Origin: Paraburkholderia madseniana
Lineage (GTDB): Bacteria; Pseudomonadota; Gammaproteobacteria; Burkholderiales; Burkholderiaceae
Length of the DNA: 64,000 bases
Assembly: GCF_009690905.1 (NCBI RefSeq)
Contig: NZ_VOSW01000035.1
Coordinates: 24,722-88,721 of the forward strand
Direction: 5' to 3'
Shown piece after piece: positions 34,287 to 43,204 of the stretch. The position numbers and the translations under genes were made by a program. Numbering within the stretch: the first letter of the stretch is position 1; each line of letters begins with the position of its first letter. The notes beneath the pieces were generated by a model. The model saw only the letters and a list, made by a program, of their open reading frames with translations. It made no database searches and was not told where the DNA came from.

Positions 34287-35627
34287 ATGGGCCGCCAAAC
34301 GCATTCGCGGGCGCTTTCGGTGTGGGCCAACGGCGAGCGCGTCGGCGTCTGGCGCCTGCCCACCCGCGGCCCCATGGAGTTCGCTTACGACCCCGCATGG
34401 GTCGCCTCGCCCGCGGGCCGGCCGCTTTCGCTCTCGCTGCCGTTCGCGCCGAGCAACGTGGCGAACAAAGGGCCACGGGTGCTCAACTATTTCGACAATC
34501 TGCTGCCCGACAGCGAGGCCATCAGAAAGCGCATCGCCCAGCGCTACCAGACTGATACGCTCGATGCATTCGATCTGCTGCAAGCCATCGGCCGCGATTG
34601 CGTGGGCGCCGTCCAGTTGCTGGCCGAAGACGACGCGCCGGCCGGCGTCGAACGCATCGAGGGCACGCCGCTCTCCGACAGCGAGATCGAGACCATGCTG
34701 GCGCGCACCGTCAGCAACCCCGCCCTCGGCGCAGCCGACGAAGCAGACGATTTCCGCATCTCGCTCGCCGGCGCGCAGGAGAAAACCGCCCTGCTGTGGC
34801 ACGACGGCAAGTGGCAGCGCCCGCATGGCGCCACGCCTACCACGCACATTTTCAAGCTGCCGCTCGGGCTGGTCGGCAACAAGCTCGCCGACCTCAGCAC
34901 CTCGGTCGAAAACGAATGGCTGTGTCTGCGGATTCTGCGCGCCTATGGCCTGCCGGTGGCCAACACCGAGATCATGACGTTCGGCAAGCAGCGGGTGCTG
35001 AGCGTCGAACGCTTCGACCGGCAACTGCATTCGAGCGGGCAATGGCTGCTGCGCCTGCCGCAGGAGGACTTCTGCCAGGTGTACGGCGTGCCGTCGCATC
35101 GCAAGTACGAAAACGAAGGCGGTCCGGGCCTGCTGGACCTCGCGCGGATTCTCCAGCAATCGGTGTCGGCGCAACAGGACATCGAAACGCTGCTGGCAAG
35201 CCAGATCCTGTTCTGGATGCTGGCGGCGCCGGACGGCCACGCCAAGAACTTCAGCATTCGCCTGCTGGCGGGCGGTCAGTACCGTCTCACGCCGCTTTAC
35301 GACGTGATGTCGATCTGGCCGGTGGAGGGTAACGGCCCGAACCAGTGGTCATGGTTCAAGGCCAGGCTCGCCATGGCGATGTGGTCGCGCAGCAAACACG
35401 ACGCCTTCCGCGACGTGCAGCGGCGCCATTTCAACACCATGGCGCCAAGGTGCTCATACGGTGCGAACGCCGAACCGTTGATCCAGCGGCTGATCGAACA
35501 GACGCCGGCGGTCATCGCGCGGGTCTCGGCCGAATTGCCCGAGCGCTTTCCGGGCAAGGTTGCCGAGCGGATTTTCAAAGGCCTGAAAAACTCGGCGGCC
35601 AAGCTCGACACAATGCCGCCCGCGTAA
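34287..35627 (+). CDS. hipA: HipA-type serine/threonine kinase toxin
   Basis: A 446-residue HipA-family kinase. The N-terminal subdomain contains LNYFDNLLPDSEAIR. The kinase core shows F-R-I-S-L-A-G-A-Q-E-K-T, then H-I-F-K-L-P and the ENEW helix. The catalytic loop is DGHAKNFS (D316, N321) and the metal-binding segment LYDVMS (D339). All catalytic residues seem intact. Known HipA phosphorylates glutamyl-tRNA synthetase and blocks translation, giving persister cells. The ATG at 34287 is two bases after hipB; an in-frame GTG at 34278 overlaps hipB and is less likely. Confidence 0.94.
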   Translation: MGRQTHSRALSVWANGERVGVWRLPTRGPMEFAYDPAWVASPAGRPLSLSLPFAPSNVANKGPRVLNYFDNLLPDSEAIRKRIAQRYQTDTLDAFDLLQAIGRDCVGAVQLLAEDDAPAGVERIEGTPLSDSEIETMLARTVSNPALGAADEADDFRISLAGAQEKTALLWHDGKWQRPHGATPTTHIFKLPLGLVGNKLADLSTSVENEWLCLRILRAYGLPVANTEIMTFGKQRVLSVERFDRQLHSSGQWLLRLPQEDFCQVYGVPSHRKYENEGGPGLLDLARILQQSVSAQQDIETLLASQILFWMLAAPDGHAKNFSIRLLAGGQYRLTPLYDVMSIWPVEGNGPNQWSWFKARLAMAMWSRSKHDAFRDVQRRHFNTMAPRCSYGANAEPLIQRLIEQTPAVIARVSAELPERFPGKVAERIFKGLKNSAAKLDTMPPA

Positions 35628-35633
35628 CGGCGG

Positions 35634-35918
35634 GTGAGGGTAAATTCAATCGGAATTACTTACAGATTCCGCCCGGTTTAATCGGTAAAATACATTCGAT
35701 GCTAAAAGCATAAACAGATCGCCGAATGTGTCCGTTCGCACCTCGCACCGACAGGTTTGGCGGCAGTCATACCAAAACACAGGCCGTGAGACTTTTTGCG
35801 GTACATTTGCTGTCCCCCGCGTAGCCGCGTCAATGCGCATCCAATGTGCGTGGCCGCGCTGCGCGTGCCGTATCGCATGCCCCCAGCCACCCTTCAAGAA
35901 GGCAGATCCTCACGCAGT
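35634..35918 (+). promoter_or_regulatory. A/T-rich control region with nested inverted repeats before the HTH-receiver gene
   Basis: A 285-bp stretch without a gene. Inverted repeats read directly are CGGAAT/ATTCCG (35651-35671) and ACATTCG/CGAATGT (35692-35729), the latter enclosing ATGCT-AAA-AGCAT (35699-35711). The first half is A/T-rich, as expected for a promoter and operator region. Confidence 0.5.
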
Positions 35919-36773
35919 ATGACCAACGAAACAAACTCACCTGACTCCATTGCCGTCGCCGAGCGCGTGCGCGAGTTGATGAGCCGGCATGGAATCGGCA
36001 AACGCCAGCAGACCACTGAGCTATGCCGCATCCTCGATCTGAGTTTTTCGCAGGGACACCGCAAGCTGCGCGGCAACAGCCCGTGGACTCTCTCGCAGAT
36101 CAAGAAGGTTGCCGAGGTGTTCGGCGAACCTGCCGCTCAGCTATTCGGCGCACAGTCGCTCGATCCGGGCATGGTCGGCGCCATCGCCCAGGAGGCGCTG
36201 TTCTGCGTCGGCGCGATCGAGCTGGCCTGCACCGCATGGGTCGGCGCCGCGCTCGAACCGGGCAGCCGCCCTGAATTTGTCGCGTACTCGAAGCTCGGCC
36301 AATGGCGCGTGGCGCGCCACGATGGCACGCTTTACCAAAGCGCCTACGAAGTCCACAAGATCGAGATCTATCCGCGCCGCGCCGAGACCGACAAGCCGAC
36401 CATCGCCGTGGTGGACGACGATCAGGCCTCCGCCGACAACCTGCGCGACTATCTCGAGGGCAGCGGTTTCGCGGCGGTGGCGATCTACGGCCTCGCGGCG
36501 TTTGCCGAACAACTGCAAACACAGATCTTCGACGGCGTTGTGATCGATTGGCTGTTCGGCTCACAGACTTCGGCGGCAGCGATCCGCGCAGTGCGGGCGT
36601 CGGAGAATCCGGACGCGCCGATTTTCGTGCTGACCGGCGAACTGCTGACCGGCAAGGCCAGCGAATCGGAGATCAGCGAGGTCATTCGCAATTACGACGT
36701 TGCGTGCTATGAAAAGCCCGCGCGTATGGCGATCCTGGTCGCCGATCTGTCCAAGCGCCTCAACCGGCCTTGA
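35919..36773 (+). CDS. HTH-receiver fusion regulator (BetR-like DNA-binding domain + REC)
   Basis: A 284-residue protein with inverted domain order for a response regulator. An N-terminal helix-turn-helix domain (about 12-78: AERVRELMSRHGIGKRQQ, then S-F-S-Q-G-H-R-K-L) resembles the BetR family. A middle linker domain (about 85-150) is followed by a C-terminal receiver (about 160-280) with D166-D167-D168, phospho-acceptor D210 in VVIDW, T239, and K266 in CYEKP. The start at 35919 follows the HTH alignment; a longer frame begins in the A/T-rich promoter zone. It is convergent with a hybrid histidine kinase, its likely phosphate donor. Confidence 0.85.
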   Translation: MTNETNSPDSIAVAERVRELMSRHGIGKRQQTTELCRILDLSFSQGHRKLRGNSPWTLSQIKKVAEVFGEPAAQLFGAQSLDPGMVGAIAQEALFCVGAIELACTAWVGAALEPGSRPEFVAYSKLGQWRVARHDGTLYQSAYEVHKIEIYPRRAETDKPTIAVVDDDQASADNLRDYLEGSGFAAVAIYGLAAFAEQLQTQIFDGVVIDWLFGSQTSAAAIRAVRASENPDAPIFVLTGELLTGKASESEISEVIRNYDVACYEKPARMAILVADLSKRLNRP

Positions 36774-36853
36774 TGATGCATACGCCGGCAAGCGGCTGAA
36801 GGTGCGTGCTCAGGTTGAGCCCTCCTCCAACTGCGTTTCCTCAAGGCGTCACG

Positions 36854-38722
36854 TCACACCGTATGCCGCGAAGCCAAAGCTCGCTGCAACGCACTGCGCA
36901 GTTCCTCGTAATGTACTGGCTTTAATAACGCTTCAAAGAACGGCTGCAAGCCGGCTTCTCCCGCTTCCCCTGCCGCCCCACCCGCACTACCTACGCTATC
37001 CGCCTCTGGCGCATACGCGCTCACCACGATCACTGGAACACCCGACGATGGCCCCCCGCGTGCCGCGAAATCCGCAAGGAACGTATAACCGTCGCGATCC
37101 GGCATATGCAGATCGAGCAACACCACGTCACAGCGACGCGCGTCGAGCCACGCGAGTGCATCGTCGGCATTGGAAACGGCGTGCGCGTCGAAATCCATGT
37201 GCGCGATCATTTCGCTGAGCGACTCGCGAATCAGCCGGTTGTCGTCGACGATCAACACGCACGGGCGCGCGCCGCCTGGTTCGGCCTGCGCCGTCACGCC
37301 GGGCGGCACGGTTGCCGCGACCGGCGTGACCGGGATCGTCACCGTAAAGGTCGTGCCCTCGCCCACCGTGCTTGCCACGTCGACGGCGCCGCCGAACAGC
37401 CTGACCAGCCCCTGCACGATCGCGAGCCCCATCCCCGCGCCCTCGAAGCGGCGCGTGCGCGACGCGTCCAGTTGCGTGAACTCCTGGAAGATCAGCGGAA
37501 TTTGCTCATGCGGCACGCCCGGCCCCGTATCGCTGACGACGAAGATCAGGACCGCCGGCCGCTGCCTCAGTTGCACGCGGACCGTGCCGGTTTCGGTGTA
37601 GCGAATTGCGTTGGTGACGAGGTTGTTGACGATCTGGCGGATGCGGTGCGGATCGGAATCGACGAGGCCGCTCATGCCGCTTGCCTCGCTTTCCAGCTTG
37701 AGCCCGCGCGCGGCCGCCGACATCGCGTGTTCGTCGACGATCGACGCCAGCAGCTCGCGCGGCTCGAAACGCTCGTGACGCAACTCGAGCTTGCCGGCGC
37801 CGAGGCGCGCGTAGTCAGTCAGGTCTTTCATCTGTGCTTCCAGATGCCGCCCCGCGGTTTCGAGACGCTGGATCACCTTGCGGTCGGCCTCGGAGTGATA
37901 GTTGAAGCCCAGCAATTCGATCGACGACACGATCGCATGCAACGGCGTGCGCAGTTCGTGGCTGATCATGCCGAGAAACGCATCCTTCGCGAGACTCGCC
38001 TCGCGTGCCGCGCGGCTCGCCTGATGCTCCGCTTCAAGCGCCGCGTGCTGCTGATGCATCAGGCGCATGCGGCGCCGGCCGTTGAGCACCAACAGTGTGG
38101 TCGCGGCCGCGGACAACAACAGCAGCAACAGGCCGCCTGCGAACAGCATACGGCGCTTGTCGATGAAATCGCGGTTCATCGCCTCACGATCGGCCACGTC
38201 GGCGAAACGGCGGCTCAACGCGAGATCGTTGACCTCGTTCCAATGCTGACGCAACTCCACGACAATCTTGTCGGCGCGGCTGCGGTCCTTCGGCAACGCA
38301 TCCACCTCAGGCTGAATCCCATCCAGCAAATGATCGAGCGACTGGATTTCGTCCTGTTGCCGTTGCAGCAGCGCGAGCTGCGTAGTCAGTCTGCGTGTCG
38401 AACCGGCCATCACGTGCAGCTTTGATTGCAGCAACTGGTAGCGCAGCATGAGCCGCGGATAGTCGTCGTCGACACCGGATTGATACAGTAGCAACTGGTT
38501 CTCGAAACGCGCGTAGGCGATCTGCAGTTGCGCTGCGTCCCAATAGAAACCATCGTACTGACCGGTCAACTGTTCGGTGGCGCGCGGATTGAGCAGGTTC
38601 GCGTACAACAGATAGCCGATCGCGCCTGCCGGCGCCGCCAGCGCGGTCAGCCAGATCAACACATAGAGGACACGACGCAAGGGGCGGCGTGTTATTTGAC
38701 GATGAGTGCCTTGATCTGCCAT
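36854..38722 (-). CDS. Hybrid sensor histidine kinase
   Basis: A 622-residue membrane kinase. Two helices (about 18-43 and 193-213) bracket a mostly helical periplasmic sensor (about 44-192). Then come a coiled stretch, the HisKA H-box M-I-S-H-E-L-R-T-P-L-H (H255), the ATPase domain (N-box NNLVTNAIRYT, DTGPGVP, GAGMGLAIV) and a C-terminal receiver (about 490-615) with VLIVDDN, LLDLHMPDRDGY and LLKP. The start overlaps the preceding molybdopterin-fold gene by 31 bp, so the two are co-expressed. The convergent HTH-receiver protein is its probable output. Confidence 0.93.
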   Translation of the reverse strand: MADQGTHRQITRRPLRRVLYVLIWLTALAAPAGAIGYLLYANLLNPRATEQLTGQYDGFYWDAAQLQIAYARFENQLLLYQSGVDDDYPRLMLRYQLLQSKLHVMAGSTRRLTTQLALLQRQQDEIQSLDHLLDGIQPEVDALPKDRSRADKIVVELRQHWNEVNDLALSRRFADVADREAMNRDFIDKRRMLFAGGLLLLLLSAAATTLLVLNGRRRMRLMHQQHAALEAEHQASRAAREASLAKDAFLGMISHELRTPLHAIVSSIELLGFNYHSEADRKVIQRLETAGRHLEAQMKDLTDYARLGAGKLELRHERFEPRELLASIVDEHAMSAAARGLKLESEASGMSGLVDSDPHRIRQIVNNLVTNAIRYTETGTVRVQLRQRPAVLIFVVSDTGPGVPHEQIPLIFQEFTQLDASRTRRFEGAGMGLAIVQGLVRLFGGAVDVASTVGEGTTFTVTIPVTPVAATVPPGVTAQAEPGGARPCVLIVDDNRLIRESLSEMIAHMDFDAHAVSNADDALAWLDARRCDVVLLDLHMPDRDGYTFLADFAARGGPSSGVPVIVVSAYAPEADSVGSAGGAAGEAGEAGLQPFFEALLKPVHYEELRSALQRALASRHTV

Positions 38723-39258
38723 ACGAATTTTGAGTCGCCCGCCGCGCCCATGAGTTCATCGGGAAACGCGTCGCGCGGATAGATAAGAAACAGCGGCCCG
38801 AAGTCGCTGATCTTCAGGCGCCGGCCGTTCATGCTGTACGCAACGACCACGCCGTAGCGATCGCAGTCCGACACCGGAATGGTGTACGTATAGTCGTCGA
38901 GCGTATGGATCTCGACTGCGCTGCCGGATGCGCCGACTGTCTTCAGGATATCCGCGAGCAGCGGTCCTGTGAAGGTGGAACGCGGAGTCCAGGTGGTGGC
39001 GGTCGTAATCGAATGAGCTGGCAGCGCGAGCAGTTGCGCGTCGGTGAAGTGATACAACTGGTGCGTCGCATCGTTGGTCTTGCTGATCTTGCCCTTCACA
39101 TCGAGCGATAGCGGCAACGACTCTGCCTGCGCCTGTGCCTGCATGCTCCACGCGGCGAAAGCGAGGAGCAGACCCAGCCCCCACCATGCGCCCCGGACCA
39201 CGCCTTTCCTGCCATTCACCGCTATGCCCGCCTTGGTCATCTTCATCTGTTTGGTCAT
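38692..39258 (-). CDS. Exported molybdopterin-oxidoreductase-fold protein lacking the Mo-ligand Cys
   Basis: A 188-residue protein with a long signal peptide (about 1-45, ending AQAQAE). The mature part matches the small oxidoreductase-molybdopterin-binding domain found next to histidine kinases: A-L-P-A-H-S-I-T-T-A-T-T-W-T, F-T-G-P-L-L-A-D-I-L, then the I-P-V-S-D and PLFLIYPRD end. The usual R-x-C-V-E-G-W ligand segment is absent, and the only mature Cys lies in SDCDRYG. It is therefore probably a binding or sensing protein and not an enzyme. It overlaps the kinase gene, supporting a role in signal input. Confidence 0.8.
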   Translation of the reverse strand: MTKQMKMTKAGIAVNGRKGVVRGAWWGLGLLLAFAAWSMQAQAQAESLPLSLDVKGKISKTNDATHQLYHFTDAQLLALPAHSITTATTWTPRSTFTGPLLADILKTVGASGSAVEIHTLDDYTYTIPVSDCDRYGVVVAYSMNGRRLKISDFGPLFLIYPRDAFPDELMGAAGDSKFVWQIKALIVK

Positions 39259-39549
39259 TCCATCGTTTGTTATTTTGCGGGCGGCTGCGCTGCGCCGGCT
39301 CAACCGGCCAGCGAACCTGCAGCACCCTCGCCGTTGCCCTTTTCCCGTTTTGCCGCCACGGCGGCGGTCTTTGCGACACGCCCCGTCCGGCGGCGCGCGT
39401 CACCCCGACGCGCGATCTTTGAACCGCATGCATAATATCGCCAAAATTCTTTGTCTCAAAAACGGGGACCTGCCGCCGCGCTGCGCCGCGCGCCGCTCTC
39501 CGTCTACGGGACACCTGCCCGACCCGCGCACCGCGACGCCCCGAGAGTC

Positions 39550-40497
39550 ATGAACAAGCCGGTTTTGCCCCTGACGTACGAACAACTCGATCGCTGGATC
39601 GAATCGCTGCAACCCGCGTTGCTGGCGGAGCGTTTCACCATGGCGATCGGCATTCTGCGTGGCGGCGCGCCGCTTGCGCTGATGGTTTCGCATGCGGCCG
39701 GCACGCCGGTGGCGTTTCTGCGTTACGACCGCCAGTCGCGCACGGTCGCCTGGGATTCGACGCTGCCGATCCCGCCCGCCGGCTCGAAAGTGCTGCTGTG
39801 CGAGGACATCGCGGGGCGTGGCTTTACGCTGACCGATTGCATCGCTTTCCTTCAGCAGCATGGCCTCGACGTCAGAACGCTGACCGCCGCGGTCGACGAC
39901 CTGAGCCGCACGCAACCCGACTACGCGATCGACGCCCGCGGCTACTTCGCGCTGTTTCCGTGGGAGCGCCAGGCCTACACCGAGCGTTATCGCGAAGACT
40001 GGGAGCGCGTTGAAGCGGGCGCTGCGTCCGCCATGGCCGACGATCACGAATACGCCACCTACGCAATCGACCTCGACGGCATTCTGCTACCCGACGTGCC
40101 GCTCGCACGCTACGACGAGGATCTGGCCGCGGCGCTCGCCGAACGCGACGCGCTGCTGCCGTTCGAGGTGCTGCCGGGCATCGATCTGCAACGCGTGCGC
40201 ACGATCATCACCGGCCGGCCGGAACTGGATCGCGCGCGCACCGAAGCGTGGCTCGCGCGGCACGGCTTCGGTCATATGCAACTGGTGATGCGCACGCCCG
40301 GGACGCACGACGAAAGTGCCGCCGGCGCCGCCGCTCACAAGGCTGCGGCGGCGTTGCGCGGCGGTGTCACGCATTTTGTCGAGAGCGATCCGGTGCAGGC
40401 GCTGCTGATCGCGCAGCAAGCGCCGTTACTGCGCGTGATCTGGTGGGACGCGCTTACGCAAACGGGGATGCTGGTGGGGGCGCGCGCGTGGACGTGA
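39550..40497 (+). CDS. Phosphoribosyltransferase-HAD-like fusion protein
   Basis: A 315-residue two-domain protein. The N-terminal part (about 1-150) is a type I phosphoribosyltransferase: GGAPLALMVS, the PRPP loop VLLCEDIAGRGFTL (81-94), and A-L-F-P-W-E near the end. The C-terminal part (about 165-315) begins ATYAIDLDGILLPD (the DxDG of HAD hydrolases), with I-I-T-G-R-P as motif II and a lysine/acidic end near VESDPVQA. This suggests a base or sugar transfer linked to dephosphorylation of a product. The substrate is unknown. It is convergent with the NERD-helicase gene (7-bp gap). Confidence 0.82.
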   Translation: MNKPVLPLTYEQLDRWIESLQPALLAERFTMAIGILRGGAPLALMVSHAAGTPVAFLRYDRQSRTVAWDSTLPIPPAGSKVLLCEDIAGRGFTLTDCIAFLQQHGLDVRTLTAAVDDLSRTQPDYAIDARGYFALFPWERQAYTERYREDWERVEAGAASAMADDHEYATYAIDLDGILLPDVPLARYDEDLAAALAERDALLPFEVLPGIDLQRVRTIITGRPELDRARTEAWLARHGFGHMQLVMRTPGTHDESAAGAAAHKAAAALRGGVTHFVESDPVQALLIAQQAPLLRVIWWDALTQTGMLVGARAWT

Positions 40498-40504
40498 GCG
40501 GCGG

Positions 40505-42208
40505 CTAGGCTTCTTTCGCCTCTCTGAGTTCTCTGGTTTCTCTGAGCTCTTTACCATCACGCAGATGCAGATGCCGCGCGGCCCGCTGCGAGGCGACGAT
40601 GATCAGCTTCATCGTCGCACGCGTGGCGCCGACGAACAGCTTGCGTGCAATCCGTTCGTCGAATAGTTCGAAGTCGACCTCCGTGAGAATCACGCACGGC
40701 GCCGCCTGCCCCTTGAAGCGGTAGATCGACTCGAACAGCACATCTCCTTCGCGATACTCCGGGTTGCCGAACAGATCGTATTTACCCGTAAAACTGCGCA
40801 ACCGATGTGGTCCGAGATGATCCTGCGCGGTCATCGCCGAGCCTTCGCGGCCGCGAAACGACAGCACCGCAATATCCTGCTTGCGAAAGCCGAGCGACAA
40901 GGCCTGCGTGATCGCCCGCTTGGTCGCCTCGATGCTGCCTTCGGCGGCGTTCGCTTCGTCGTAGACGGAGAGCGAAATATCGGAGCCGTCGAACGGACTG
41001 CCCGAGGCCAAACCCGCCGCGACCGGCACCGAGGCGCCGACCACGTCCCGCACATAATCGAGAATGTCACGCGGGCTGCGGTAGTTGGTAGTCTCTTTCA
41101 GCGTGGTCCAGCCGTGCAACTCGACAGGCTCGCGCATATACAGATTCTGCAGCGGATCTTCGAGCCACCACCACGCGGCGCCCGGCCGCAACAGACGCTC
41201 GAGTGCAGCCACCCACGGCTGCTGGAAATCCTGCCCTTCGTCGACGATCAGCACGTCGAATTGCCAGCGCGCGTCGATCGGCGTTTCGGCGAAAGTCGTT
41301 TCAAGCTGTTTGAATACGTCGCCAGACTGAAAATCCGGCTCGCGGCCCGCGTCGCGCGCGACCCAGTCGCATAGCTGGTGATAGTTCGCCACCTTTGCCT
41401 CAGGCGGCGCGACCCGCGCAATGTGATCCGCGAGCGGCCGGTTGAAACACACGTACAAAGGCCGCTGACCACGCGCCGCCGCGTCCTTCATCACCTGCAC
41501 CGCCAGTTGCGTCTTGCCGGAGCCGGCCGTGCCGATCACGCGCAGCCGGAACGGCGAAAACTCCAGCCGTCGCGCCCAGGTCGCGAGGCCACCGGCCAGA
41601 CGCGTGACGAGCGTGCCGGCCTGGCCGACGAGCGCGCTGGCGTCGGGCGTAAGCGAGAGTTCGTCGGCGAGAAAGTGATGGATTTTCGGTGCGCAGGCGA
41701 GGCGCGCTTCGTCCGCCGGCAAGGCTTCGCGAATGATCGCGGCAAGCCGGTCCTTGCGCGTCGCGTCGACGATCCGCGCGGGATTCACGCCGGCAATCGC
41801 CGCGTCCTTGACGATGTGGTCCGGGCAATACAGCAGTTCTTCGATGAAATATGTACCCGCGCCGAACGCCGCGGTGAAGCGCCGGTGCAGCGTTTCGACG
41901 GTATGCGCGAGCGCGATCGCCACATTGCGTTCCGTCTGAAGATAGACCTTGACGAGCCCCTTGGGCGTTTCGCGCAGGAAACCGGTTTTCTGTTCGACGA
42001 TCATCACGCGCCCAGCCGGGCTGACGATCACGAAGTCGGCCTCGCCGAACACCGAGAAGTTCTGGTTCAGACGGGTCCAGTGCACGCCGTGATAGACGGT
42101 GTAGCCATCGGGAAGCGCTTCTTCCAGCAAGGCGAGGGTCTCGCGTTCGCGTGCCGCCGCACCGGTGGCGGCGAGGCTCTTCCAGTCGTCGGGGACAATG
42201 CGGGCCAT
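40505..42208 (-). CDS. NERD-domain nuclease fused to a UvrD/Rep-type helicase
   Basis: A 567-residue protein. An N-terminal NERD nuclease-like domain (about 25-150) contains the G-E-A-D-F-V-I-V ... V-E-Q-K-T-G metal-binding pattern (D ... ExK). A superfamily 1 helicase follows: Walker A GTAGSGKTQLA, Walker B LIVDEGQDFQ, motif Q-N-L-Y-M, then LFVGATRATMKLIIVAS. This domain order occurs in DNA repair and some phage-defence proteins. No defence partner genes are adjacent (hipBA is 5 kb away). The start at 42208 (MARIVPDDWK) is chosen because the upstream frame is Arg-rich noise. Confidence 0.86.
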   Translation of the reverse strand: MARIVPDDWKSLAATGAAARERETLALLEEALPDGYTVYHGVHWTRLNQNFSVFGEADFVIVSPAGRVMIVEQKTGFLRETPKGLVKVYLQTERNVAIALAHTVETLHRRFTAAFGAGTYFIEELLYCPDHIVKDAAIAGVNPARIVDATRKDRLAAIIREALPADEARLACAPKIHHFLADELSLTPDASALVGQAGTLVTRLAGGLATWARRLEFSPFRLRVIGTAGSGKTQLAVQVMKDAAARGQRPLYVCFNRPLADHIARVAPPEAKVANYHQLCDWVARDAGREPDFQSGDVFKQLETTFAETPIDARWQFDVLIVDEGQDFQQPWVAALERLLRPGAAWWWLEDPLQNLYMREPVELHGWTTLKETTNYRSPRDILDYVRDVVGASVPVAAGLASGSPFDGSDISLSVYDEANAAEGSIEATKRAITQALSLGFRKQDIAVLSFRGREGSAMTAQDHLGPHRLRSFTGKYDLFGNPEYREGDVLFESIYRFKGQAAPCVILTEVDFELFDERIARKLFVGATRATMKLIIVASQRAARHLHLRDGKELRETRELREAKEA

Positions 42209-42454
42209 GCGGTGCCTCGTCGTGTTCGGGTGCGCACATTGTACGCAACGCCCGTGCGTTGCCGGCATGGCACGTCGGGCGATACACGGACCTCTATGGG
42301 CAAGGTGCTTCGGACCAGGCTCCGGGCAACACTTCACGCAGCAGATTGCGGGCTGGCGGCGCGCAAATCCATGCGCATCGTGTATCGTTACTGGCTGAAC
42401 GCCGCGCGCCACGCGCGGCTTGCCAACTGTCAATATAAAGAAAGGATTTACCGG

Positions 42455-43081
42455 ATGATCACGATCTGGGGACGCGCCAACTCGGTCAACGTACAGAAAG
42501 TCTTGTGGTGTTGCGACGAACTGGTGCTGCCGTACGAACGCATCGACGCGGGCCTGAAATTCGGCCGCAACAACGAGCCCGACTACCTGGCGATGAACCC
42601 GACCGGTAAAATTCCGACGCTGGTCGACGACGACTTCGTGCTGTGGGAATCGAACTCGATCCTGCGCTATCTGGTGCTGCAATACGGCGAATCGAGTCTC
42701 CTGTATCCGTCCGAACCGAAATTGCGCTCCAGCGTCGACCGCTGGCTCGACTGGTCGCTCACCACGCTACAACCCGCGGAAAAGCCCGTCTTCTGGACTC
42801 TCGTGCGCACGCCTGCCGCCGAGCGCGACGCCAACAAGCTCGCTACCGACTTCGGCGCGGTCACGTTGCTGTGGCGCCTGCTGGATAACCATCTGCAAGG
42901 CCGCTTCTTTCTCGAAGGCGAAAAGTTCACGCTCGCCGATATCGTGATCGGCGCGTACGCGAAACGCTGGTTCGGACTGGACGGCGTCGAACGCCCGCCG
43001 TTGCCGAATCTGGAGCATTGGTATTCGCGGCTTGCGACACGCCCGGGTTTCAAGAAATACATCGATTTCCCGCTGACTTGA
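42455..43081 (+). CDS. Glutathione S-transferase family protein
   Basis: A 208-residue transferase. The thioredoxin-like N-terminal domain (1-78) has N-S-V-N-V-Q-K-V-L-W-C, with Ser/Asn near position 9 as the likely catalytic residue, N-P-T-G-K-I-P-T-L and W-E-S-N-S-I-L-R-Y-L. A helical C-terminal domain (90-205) contains FTLADIVIGAY. The AAAGAAAGGA upstream supports the ATG at 42455. Substrate unknown; it could detoxify electrophiles. Monocistronic. Confidence 0.93.
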   Translation: MITIWGRANSVNVQKVLWCCDELVLPYERIDAGLKFGRNNEPDYLAMNPTGKIPTLVDDDFVLWESNSILRYLVLQYGESSLLYPSEPKLRSSVDRWLDWSLTTLQPAEKPVFWTLVRTPAAERDANKLATDFGAVTLLWRLLDNHLQGRFFLEGEKFTLADIVIGAYAKRWFGLDGVERPPLPNLEHWYSRLATRPGFKKYIDFPLT

Positions 43082-43204
43082 ACGATCCGGCAGCCATTGG
43101 GCGGCTTGATGAGCGACTTCATGCCCCGCCGCGGCGTCCAGCCGCGACCGGCAGGTGCGCCGCACACCGGCACAGCCAAGCCCGATGGCCTTTATAATCC
43201 ACGC

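Noticed and set aside
35796..35918. N-terminal extension of the HTH-receiver protein
   Set aside because: The region carries promoter-like DNA. The HTH domain begins soon after the ATG at 35919.
42209..42454. Upstream extension of the NERD-helicase frame (to 42682)
   Set aside because: It would overlap the glutathione transferase gene, and the residues are not NERD-like before MARIVPDDWK.
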